From Bacteroidales bacterium (GTDB lineage: Bacteria; Bacteroidota; Bacteroidia; Bacteroidales; UBA932): a DNA stretch of 44,885 nucleotides. The first letter of the stretch is position 1; each line of letters begins with the position of its first letter. The translations under genes were made by a program, and so were the position numbers. The stretch lies in the NCBI GenBank assembly GCA_029009115.1, contig JAQXJU010000015.1, positions 1 through 44,885 of the forward strand. Reading direction: 5' to 3'. This document shows positions 1 through 7,064 of this stretch, one piece after another. The notes beneath the pieces are model-generated. The model ran no database searches and had not been told where the DNA came from. It saw only the letters and a list, made by a program, of their open reading frames with translations.

Positions 1-134
<134 letters not shown>

Positions 135-181
135 TTGGAGCTTCGCTCCGACATTTCTGGACTTATCTTTCATTATTATAC

Positions 182-255
182 AGGCTCGTAGCTCAGTTGG
201 TTAGAGCGCCACACTGATAATGTGGAGGTCCGCGGTTCAACTCCGCGCGGGCCTA
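182..255 (+). tRNA. tRNA-Ile(GAT)
   Basis: A complete cloverleaf can be drawn. The acceptor strands AGGCTCG and CGGGCCT pair, the anticodon stem CCACA/TGTGG holds the loop CTGATAA with anticodon GAT, and the T arm is CGCGG-TTCAACT-CCGCG. The discriminator is A255 and CCA is not encoded. It sits 47 bases after the 16S end, where the 16S-23S spacer would normally hold Ile and Ala tRNAs. Here no tRNA-Ala follows and a terminator starts 10 bases downstream. Confidence 0.97.
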
Positions 256-264
256 CTTTAAAAG

Positions 265-311
265 AGAGGATGATCGTATGTCTTTTATGACCCGAATCAT
301 CCTCTTTTTTT
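265..311 (+). terminator. Rho-independent terminator ending the 16S-tRNA-Ile transcript
   Basis: AGAGGATGAT (265-274) pairs perfectly with ATCATCCTCT (296-305) across a 21-base loop, and the stem runs directly into a T-tract (305-311). A strong intrinsic terminator immediately after tRNA-Ile is not expected inside a linked 16S-23S operon. It implies that the transcript stops here. Confidence 0.88.
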
Positions 312-313
312 AT

Positions 314-321
314 TATTTTTG
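314..321 (+). promoter_or_regulatory. Possible -7 box for the beta-helix lipoprotein gene
   Basis: TATTTTTG matches the Bacteroidetes -7 consensus TAnnTTTG, 20 bases before the ATG at 342. It overlaps the T-tract of the preceding terminator and no TTTG is seen at the -33 position, so it could be fortuitous. Confidence 0.35.
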
Positions 322-341
322 TAGATATACTGACCACTGAT

Positions 342-1853
342 ATGAAACATCTCCTGCCCATCGTTGCCATTCTGGCAATCATCCCTCTTTCCTGCTCCAA
401 GGAAGAAGCCTCAAGCGAATATCCTGCCGGCGACGGCGAAATTCCCTATGTGTATCCGGCCAAGAACGGAGATATGATTCCTGACTTCAGCCACGTGGGT
501 TATCACTATGGCGAAGAGGAACCCCCTGTACTGCCCGTTACCAAGGTCCTGGTTGCTCCCGTCGGCGATGCCACAGAGTACATCCAGAAGGCCATCGACG
601 AGTCCGCCGGTGGAGCTGTTCTGCTTAAATCGGGGACCTACAATGTCTCGGGAACCATCTACCTGAACAAGAGCGGGGTAGTACTTCGCGGAGACGGCGA
701 GGGGAAGACCATCATTACCGGAACAGGTAAGACCCAGCGTTCGCTGATTGTGGTCGGCGGCTCATCGGGCAGGGAACTAGACTGGAACTCCTCGACCGAT
801 GTTGCCGAGATGTATGTCCCCGTAGGGCGCTACTACCTCGATGTCATCGATGCCTCGCGTTTCTCGAAGGGTGACGACGTGGTAATCTACCGCCCGGGAA
901 CCGACGAGTGGATTCACGACCTTCAGATGGATCAGATTCCTATGGCCTCCGATGGAGGAACCAAACAGTGGAAGGCCTCGGAGTATAATCTCTGCTATGA
1001 GCGCAAGGTGCTGAAGGTCGAAGGCAACAGAATATGGTTCGATAATCCCACCGTGATGGCCCTGGATTCGCGCTATGGCTCGGGAAAGGTGATGAAGTAC
1101 AGCTATGCCGGGAGGGTGTCGGAGTGCGGAGTCGAGAAAATGACACTTTACTCCACCACCAACGGCCAGCCCGAAGACGAGGCGCATTGCTGGACGGCAG
1201 TGCATATGAAGAACGTCGAGCATTCCTGGGTTAGGAACATCACCTCAAAGCAGTTCGGATACTGCTGCGTGGATATTGCCGGAGGCTCTAAGAACATAAC
1301 CGTTGACGGCTGCACCTCGCTCGACCCCGTCTCCATTATAACGGGGAGCCGGCGCTATGCCTTCCATATCTCCGGAGGCCAGCTCTGCCTTGTCAAGAAC
1401 TGCCTCTGCGACTACGACCGCCACCAGTATGTGACCGGTGCCAGGGTCTGCGGCCCCAACGTATTTCTCGACAGCAAATCAACCCACTCCCATTCCGATG
1501 CCGGTCCGCACCACCGCTGGGCTACCGGAGTGCTCTACGACAACATAGTCACCGACGGAAATCTGGATGTCCAGGATCGCGGCAATTTGGGCTCTGGACA
1601 CGGCTGGACCGGGGCAAACTTCGTTCTCTGGAACTGCACTGCCAAGGCAATAGCCTGCCAGAATCCCTGGGTTGCCGGGCAGAACTGGTGCATAGGCTGC
1701 AAGGCTAAGAAGATCTCCGGGACCAAGTACAAGGACAGGCCCGACGGGCTCTGGGCTTCGAAGGACAAGCCCGTGACTCCAGCTTCGCTCTACAAGGCTC
1801 AGAAGGCCCTCCCTTCCCACATCAATGTATGGGAAGAACTCGGGCGGATCTGA
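342..1853 (+). CDS. Lipoprotein with right-handed beta-helix (pectate-lyase-like) fold
   Basis: This 503-residue protein has a type II signal peptide: a hydrophobic stretch at residues 4-16, then PLSC with the lipid-carrying Cys at 18. From about residue 75 it has the pattern of pectate-lyase-superfamily N-termini: an Asp-Ala-Thr-Glu-Tyr-Ile segment, an AVLLKSGTYNVSGTIYL strand, then VVLRGDGEGKTII. After that come repeated short strands rich in Gly/Asn/Cys, as in parallel beta-helices. Proteins of this type in Bacteroidales act on acidic or complex polysaccharides, but I see no catalytic signature that fixes the substrate. It is followed by a short GGCAGC/GCTGCC hairpin (1863-1880) and then nrdD. 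The enzyme class is inferred from fold only. Confidence 0.75.
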   Translation: MKHLLPIVAILAIIPLSCSKEEASSEYPAGDGEIPYVYPAKNGDMIPDFSHVGYHYGEEEPPVLPVTKVLVAPVGDATEYIQKAIDESAGGAVLLKSGTYNVSGTIYLNKSGVVLRGDGEGKTIITGTGKTQRSLIVVGGSSGRELDWNSSTDVAEMYVPVGRYYLDVIDASRFSKGDDVVIYRPGTDEWIHDLQMDQIPMASDGGTKQWKASEYNLCYERKVLKVEGNRIWFDNPTVMALDSRYGSGKVMKYSYAGRVSECGVEKMTLYSTTNGQPEDEAHCWTAVHMKNVEHSWVRNITSKQFGYCCVDIAGGSKNITVDGCTSLDPVSIITGSRRYAFHISGGQLCLVKNCLCDYDRHQYVTGARVCGPNVFLDSKSTHSHSDAGPHHRWATGVLYDNIVTDGNLDVQDRGNLGSGHGWTGANFVLWNCTAKAIACQNPWVAGQNWCIGCKAKKISGTKYKDRPDGLWASKDKPVTPASLYKAQKALPSHINVWEELGRI

Positions 1854-2013
1854 CAGGCTGGCGGCAGCCATTATGCTGCCCGGCAATCCCGAATATGCCC
1901 TGTATCGGCCCCTGCGGCGGATTGTGAATAACTATCTGCCCTATGTTGAAAACTCTTTTCGTCCAAACTGCGAAAGTTTGTATAACTTCGGAATCCAAAA
2001 TCCAGAAACAGTA

Positions 2014-4170
2014 ATGAAGGTCATAAAGAGGAACGGCGAAATCCAGAGATACGATTTCAGCAAAATCGAGAAAGCGGTTACTTCCGCTTTTGTGGCAAAC
2101 GGTAAACAATCAGCCCCTGAGCAGCTTCTGAGCAGCCTCAAGCATCTTTTCGAGATGTTTGACGACGAGGCCGTCTTCAAGGTCGAGCAGATTCAGGATA
2201 TGGTCGAGAAGCAGCTGATGTACGAGAAGTACTTCGACGTTGCCAAGTCTTACATCCTGTATCGCGAGAAGCACAAGGACCTGCGCTTCATCAAGGAGAG
2301 GGTTGATTATATGGATACCTATGCCCGCTCTAATGCCAATGCCGCATCTTCCTCCGAGACCGATGCCAACGCCAATGTGGCAATCAAGAACGTGGCCAAT
2401 CTCGACGGCGAGGTTTACAAGACCATCAATCGTCAGATTCAGCGCTACCGCATGAAGAAGAAACTCAAGGAGATGTTTCCCGAGGTCGCCGAGCAGTACG
2501 AGGCCGACATCAACCACCATACCATCTACATCCACGACGAGGCTTCTTCTCCTGCAATCAAGAACTACTGCGAGGCCGTGTCGCTGTATCCCCTCGTGCT
2601 CGAAGGTACATCCGGGCTCGACGGGCTCGGAGCCGCCGCTCCCAAGAACCTCAGCTCGTTCTGCGGGCAGTTCTGCAACCTTGCCTTCCTGCTTTCGGCG
2701 CAGTGCAAGGGTGCCGTTGCTTTCGGTGAGCTCTTCAATGTGTTCGACTATTATTGTGCCAAGGATTTCGGCCCCGAGTACCATCTGCACACAGGCGACA
2801 TCGCATCCGTCCAGCCAGAAAGAACCATAGGCGAGGTTATTCACCAGTTCTACCAGCAGATAGTTTACAGCATCAACCAGCCTGCCGGGAACCGCAGCTA
2901 CCAGTCGCCCTTCACCAACGTGTCGTACTACGACAAGAACTACTGGCACGCCCTGTTCGACGATTTCTGCTTCCCCGACGGGAGCAAGCCCGTATGGGAG
3001 AGGGTTGACTTCCTCCAGAAGGACTTCATCCGCTGGTTCAACCGCGAGCGTACCAAGACTATGCTGACCTTCCCCGTGGAGACAATGGCCCTGCTGACCG
3101 ACGGCAAAGACGTGATGGACCAGGACTACAAGGCCTTCACCGCCGAGATGTATTCCGAAGGCCACTCCTTCTTCACCTACCTCTCCGACAATCCTAACGC
3201 CCTGGCCAGTTGCTGCCGCCTGCGCAATGAGATTCAGGAGAACGTGTTCAGCTTCACCAACGGACTGACCGGTGTCCAGACAGGTTCGGCGAATGTCATC
3301 TCCCTGAACCTCAACAGAATTATTCAGGACTGGGCCAAGGCAAGAGGCTTCTCTCGCGAGCACGTGATTGCCAACTTCGACGACCTCAGAGACGACTTCA
3401 AGGAGTATTTCATCCAGATTCTCGATAGAGTTTACAAGTACCACATCGCATACAAGACCCTCCTGTACGAAACCGAGAAGGCAGGTATGCTGAATGCCTC
3501 TACCGCCGGATACATCCGTATGAACAAGCTGTTCAGCACAATCGGAGAGAACGGAATCAACGAGGCCGCCGAGTTTGTGGGATGCGAATGCTCGTACAAC
3601 CCCAAGTATCGCGACTTCTGCCGTCTCATCACGGGCACCATCAGCGAGCAGAACCGTCTGCATTCGCGCCAGGACTTCCTCTTCAACCAGGAGTTCGTGC
3701 CCGCCGAGACTCTCTCGTCGAAGAACCTCCGCTGGGACAAGGAAGACGGCTACTGGGTTCCTGAAGGAAGGGTCCTGTACAATTCGTACTTCTATCTTGC
3801 CGACGATCCCGAGACTTCGGTACTCGACAAGTTCAAGCTCCACGGACGCGAGTTCACCGAACTTCTCGACGGTGGCGTGGGCCTGCACTGCAATCTCGAG
3901 GAGCACCTCAGCAAGGATCAGTACCTCAAGCTCATCGACTATGCCATAGCCCAGGGAACTACCTACTTTACCTTCAATGTTCCCAACAGCGAGTGTACCA
4001 ATCCACAGTGCCATCACATTGTCAAGACCCCTATTGCCGTTTGCCCCAAGTGCGGTGCGCCCATGCGTCAGTGGACCAGGGTGATAGGCTTCCTGCGCCC
4101 TATCGAGAACTTTGACACCTACCGCAAGATAGAGGCAAGTCACCGTTTCTACGCCAACGAAGTCGAATGA
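2014..4170 (+). CDS. nrdD: Anaerobic (class III) ribonucleoside-triphosphate reductase
   Basis: A 718-residue glycyl-radical enzyme that makes dNTPs from NTPs without oxygen. The start was set at ATG 2014, because the frame is open upstream to 1825 but MKVIKRNGEI begins the conserved ATP-cone (residues 1-90, allosteric nucleotide site). The catalytic domain contains ASCCRLRN (Cys400/401, thiyl-radical site) and the NGLTGVQTGSANVISLNL stretch. Near the C-terminus Cys661, 666, 677 and 680 fit the zinc site, and RVIGF places the radical Gly at 692. Its stop overlaps the start of nrdG by four bases (ATGA), so the enzyme and its activase are translationally coupled. No NrdR-box-like palindrome was seen in the 160-base upstream gap. 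No aerobic reductase is in the window. Confidence 0.97.
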   Translation: MKVIKRNGEIQRYDFSKIEKAVTSAFVANGKQSAPEQLLSSLKHLFEMFDDEAVFKVEQIQDMVEKQLMYEKYFDVAKSYILYREKHKDLRFIKERVDYMDTYARSNANAASSSETDANANVAIKNVANLDGEVYKTINRQIQRYRMKKKLKEMFPEVAEQYEADINHHTIYIHDEASSPAIKNYCEAVSLYPLVLEGTSGLDGLGAAAPKNLSSFCGQFCNLAFLLSAQCKGAVAFGELFNVFDYYCAKDFGPEYHLHTGDIASVQPERTIGEVIHQFYQQIVYSINQPAGNRSYQSPFTNVSYYDKNYWHALFDDFCFPDGSKPVWERVDFLQKDFIRWFNRERTKTMLTFPVETMALLTDGKDVMDQDYKAFTAEMYSEGHSFFTYLSDNPNALASCCRLRNEIQENVFSFTNGLTGVQTGSANVISLNLNRIIQDWAKARGFSREHVIANFDDLRDDFKEYFIQILDRVYKYHIAYKTLLYETEKAGMLNASTAGYIRMNKLFSTIGENGINEAAEFVGCECSYNPKYRDFCRLITGTISEQNRLHSRQDFLFNQEFVPAETLSSKNLRWDKEDGYWVPEGRVLYNSYFYLADDPETSVLDKFKLHGREFTELLDGGVGLHCNLEEHLSKDQYLKLIDYAIAQGTTYFTFNVPNSECTNPQCHHIVKTPIAVCPKCGAPMRQWTRVIGFLRPIENFDTYRKIEASHRFYANEVE

Positions 4171-4631
4171 AATACGTCGATACAAAAGTAGTGTTCAGGG
4201 AAGTCCCTGACGAGATAACCCTTGCAGTCAACATCTCCGGATGTCCGGTAGGCTGCAAGGGTTGCCATTCTAAATACCTTGCAGGCGACATAGGCGAGCC
4301 TTTGGATGAGTCCTCTCTGAACGCCCTGATTGAGGCTAACCCCGGAATCAGCTGCGTCTCTCTTATGGGAGGCGATGCCGACCCTTCTTTCGTAGCCGTC
4401 CTTTGCAGGAGTGTAAAGACCCTTCATCCTGAGCTTAAGACCTGCTGGTACTCCGGCAGGGGGCTTGAGCAGGCAGGCGAGGTTCTTCCCTGGCTCGATT
4501 TTATCAAGGTCGGTCCCTATGACGAGCAGGCCGGGCCTCTTGACAGTCCCACTACAAACCAGCGCTTCTACCGGGTAAACAACGAAGAACTGGAAGACTG
4601 GACATCCAAGTTCCTTAAAAAGTTATTCTGA
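4167..4631 (+). CDS. nrdG: Anaerobic ribonucleotide reductase activating protein (radical SAM)
   Basis: This 154-residue radical-SAM activase installs the glycyl radical on NrdD using S-adenosylmethionine and a 4Fe-4S cluster. The cluster motif CPVGCKGC (CX3CX2C, Cys26, 30, 33) is intact and followed by the HSKYL stretch usual for NrdG. A SAM-binding Gly-rich segment SLMGGDADP lies at about residues 63-71. Length is normal for NrdG. It overlaps nrdD by four bases, and a TonB-receptor gene starts only seven bases after its stop. Confidence 0.96.
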   Translation: MKYVDTKVVFREVPDEITLAVNISGCPVGCKGCHSKYLAGDIGEPLDESSLNALIEANPGISCVSLMGGDADPSFVAVLCRSVKTLHPELKTCWYSGRGLEQAGEVLPWLDFIKVGPYDEQAGPLDSPTTNQRFYRVNNEELEDWTSKFLKKLF

Positions 4632-4638
4632 AGGATTA

Positions 4639-6528
4639 ATGAGTGTATTGTCTTTTGCTTTGGCAGCTTCGCTTCTGGCGATGCCTGCCGTTGGAGTTGT
4701 ACAGGATACTCTAGAAAGGGTATCAGTCAGCGGAAGCCGCATTCCGCTTGCTCTTGGCCAGAGTGCCAGGATAGTGACCATTCTTGATAGTTATGAGATT
4801 GCTTCAATCCCTGCGGGCACGGTCAATGACCTGCTTAAGAATGCCGTAGGAGTAGATGTGCGTCAGAGAGGTGCCCTGGGTACTCAGACCGACGTGAGCC
4901 TCAGGGGAGGGACCTTTGACCAGATTGCCGTCCTGCTCGACGGAGTCAATATTTCAGATCCTCATACCGGGCACAATGCCTTTGACTTCCCGATAGATGT
5001 GTCGCAGATTGAGAGGATAGAGATTATCGAAGGCCCTGCCGCCAGGAGTTTCGGGACAGCCTCGCTGCTGGGAGCTATCAATATTGTCACACGCAGTCAG
5101 GCTTCGCGCCCCGAGGCCGGTTTCCACCTTGGCGGAGGGTCGTTCGGACTCTTTGATGTGGGGACTTCAGGGGCCTTCCAGAAGGGCAGTCTGTATCAGT
5201 CTCTGTCGGCCTCTCACTCGAGAACCGACGGCTTCTCAACCTGCGCTGCAGGGACTCCCAATACCGATTCCCGCCAGACTAAGGGCTTTTATCGCGGCGC
5301 TTATTCCAAGGGTCTTCTGAATCTCGACTGGCATCTCGGGGTATCTGCCCGAGACTACGGCTCTTCGACCTTCTACAGCCCCAAATTTGACAATCAGTTC
5401 GAGAGCACCCTCAAGACCTTCTCCTCGCTCAGGGCTTCAGTAGAGGCGGGCCGGGTCAGAATTCTTCCTTCAGTTTACTGGACACGTTCAAACGACCGTT
5501 TCGAGCTTCTGAGAGACGACCCCGAGACGGTTCCTTTCAATTACCACCGCACCAATGTGCAGGGCGCGAATCTTGGCTTCCGCAGCAAGACCCTTGCCTG
5601 GGGTGCCGAGCTTCGCCGTGAGGCAATAGTGAGCACCAATCTTGGCGAGCCCCTCGAGCAGCCTTTCGGCAAGTACAAGATGGGCCTTACCCGCTATGAT
5701 ATCTCTGCCTATGCCGAGCACAGCGTAGTCCGCAGGCTCTATACCTATTCCCTCGGGCTTGTTATGCACAAGAATACCGGCAACGACGAAAAGCCGGCCA
5801 TCTACCCGGGGGCAGACTTCAGCCTCAGGCTCTCTGACTCGTGGAAGTTGTATGCCTCCTATAACAGTTCTTACCGTATGCCCACTTTCACCGAGCTGTA
5901 CTATTCGGTTGGAGGGCACAAGGCCGACAGCCATCTCAAGGCCGAAAAGATGCAGGCTGCCGAGATGGGGGTCAAGTATCTTGCAGGAGGAGTCCGGGCA
6001 ATAGCCACACTGTGGTATCACAACGGAAGGGATATGATAGACTGGGTGCGTCCTCTCTCAGATCCCGGGCAGCCCTGGAAGAGTGTCAATCACGCCCGGG
6101 TCAACTCTCTTGGCGAAGAACTCACACTTCGCTTCGAGCCTGCTGTCATCTTCAACAGGCCATCGCTCCCTCTTAGACTCTTTGAACTGAGTTACTCTCA
6201 TATCTCTCAGCGGAAAGACTCGGAGGAGGGGATAGAGTCGTACTATGCCCTTGAGTATCTGCGTAACAAAGCAGTCGCCCGAACAGATTTTCTCTTTTTC
6301 GGACGACTGGGTTTAGATGTATGCTGCAGGTGGATGGACAGGGCCAGCTCTTCTGAGGAGAATGCTTACAACCCTTATTTCCTCTTGGATGCCAAACTGT
6401 CCTGCATTTTCTCAAGACTCAAACTTACAGTTTCGGCTGAGAACCTGACCGATACCCAGTGGTTCGACCACAAATATGTTCCTCAACCGGGACGGTGGAT
6501 AAAGTTCGGGTTGGAGGTGAAGCTGTAG
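4639..6528 (+). CDS. TonB-dependent outer-membrane receptor
   Basis: A 629-residue receptor. A Sec signal peptide (residues 1-20, ending near AVGVV) is followed directly by a plug domain: LERVSVSGSRIPLAL, then DLLKNAVGVDVRQRG, DVSLRGGTFDQIAVLLDGVNI, IERIEIIEGPAARSFG and GAINIVTR. A beta-barrel fills the rest and ends GRWIKFGLEVKL. No carboxypeptidase-like N-terminal domain and no SusD partner are present, which points to uptake of a small chelate (siderophore, heme or corrinoid) rather than a glycan. The substrate cannot be read from sequence. It begins seven bases after nrdG and is probably in the same transcript, an odd pairing unless it serves iron supply for the Fe-S activase. Confidence 0.88.
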   Translation: MSVLSFALAASLLAMPAVGVVQDTLERVSVSGSRIPLALGQSARIVTILDSYEIASIPAGTVNDLLKNAVGVDVRQRGALGTQTDVSLRGGTFDQIAVLLDGVNISDPHTGHNAFDFPIDVSQIERIEIIEGPAARSFGTASLLGAINIVTRSQASRPEAGFHLGGGSFGLFDVGTSGAFQKGSLYQSLSASHSRTDGFSTCAAGTPNTDSRQTKGFYRGAYSKGLLNLDWHLGVSARDYGSSTFYSPKFDNQFESTLKTFSSLRASVEAGRVRILPSVYWTRSNDRFELLRDDPETVPFNYHRTNVQGANLGFRSKTLAWGAELRREAIVSTNLGEPLEQPFGKYKMGLTRYDISAYAEHSVVRRLYTYSLGLVMHKNTGNDEKPAIYPGADFSLRLSDSWKLYASYNSSYRMPTFTELYYSVGGHKADSHLKAEKMQAAEMGVKYLAGGVRAIATLWYHNGRDMIDWVRPLSDPGQPWKSVNHARVNSLGEELTLRFEPAVIFNRPSLPLRLFELSYSHISQRKDSEEGIESYYALEYLRNKAVARTDFLFFGRLGLDVCCRWMDRASSSEENAYNPYFLLDAKLSCIFSRLKLTVSAENLTDTQWFDHKYVPQPGRWIKFGLEVKL

Positions 6529-6680
6529 CTCTTGCTTCGGTATCTACTTCTTCAGGTCAATTTCTCATACCCAATTGACATCCTTGTTCCTTTTCCTGCA
6601 ACTCGCAGTATTAGATGCCATCACTGGCTGGGCAAATCCTCACTAGCAAAGATGAATTAGACGTAAGCTGTTATTATTGA

Positions 6681-7052
6681 CTACAAAGAAAGAAATTCAT
6701 TTTTTGACAATGCTTCCTGATATTTTTTTCGATATACAGAGTTGGATGCGTTCAGGTCTTCCTCAAGAGTAACATTGATTATTCTTCTCCCCTTAATGTC
6801 TTCCTTTTTTGTAATGTAACCAGGATAAATAAACACTAGCCTGCTATTGTAATGGCAAGAAATACTATACTTACCATCAATGTCAGTCATAGTACCCGTT
6901 GTAGAGCCTTCAATTAACACATCGGCTCCAACTAGAGGTATGTCTCCATACCCTTTTACCGTCCCTGTTACGGAAATCTCCCCTGTTACTTGAGAATAGG
7001 AAGTGGTAATAAATCCACACAACACGAATACTACTAATAATAAATTTTTCAT
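6681..7052 (-). CDS. Small secreted carboxypeptidase-regulatory-like domain protein
   Basis: A 123-residue protein with a Sec signal peptide (MKNLLLVVFVLCGFITTSYS) and a single transthyretin-like carboxypeptidase-regulatory domain. The signature is VTGTVKGYGDIPLVGADVLIEG, TTGTMTDIDGKYSI and GYITKKEDI. This domain normally forms the N-terminus of TonB receptors and here stands alone with a short C-terminal tail. It lies 12 bases after the large outer-membrane barrel gene on the same strand, so the two are probably cotranscribed. Base composition is visibly A+T-rich compared with flanking genes. A stand-alone domain could be an accessory of the barrel or a relic of a receptor. No catalytic motif is seen. 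Confidence 0.7.
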   Translation of the reverse strand: MKNLLLVVFVLCGFITTSYSQVTGEISVTGTVKGYGDIPLVGADVLIEGSTTGTMTDIDGKYSISCHYNSRLVFIYPGYITKKEDIKGRRIINVTLEEDLNASNSVYRKKYQEALSKNEFLSL

Positions 7053-7064
7053 ACGCGTTAACTG

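Noticed and set aside
1863..1880. Terminator after the beta-helix lipoprotein gene
   Set aside because: GGCAGC/GCTGCC forms a good six-base stem, but no T-tract follows on either strand.
2110..4185. A 691-codon open frame antisense to nrdD
   Set aside because: Its Val/Leu/Glu-rich product has no motif and mirrors the strongly biased codons of nrdD, whose own frame has every catalytic residue. It is a shadow.
6529..6680. Gene or terminator in the gap between the first TonB receptor and the A+T-rich block
   Set aside because: No convincing frame, hairpin with T-tract or consensus promoter was seen in these 152 bases.
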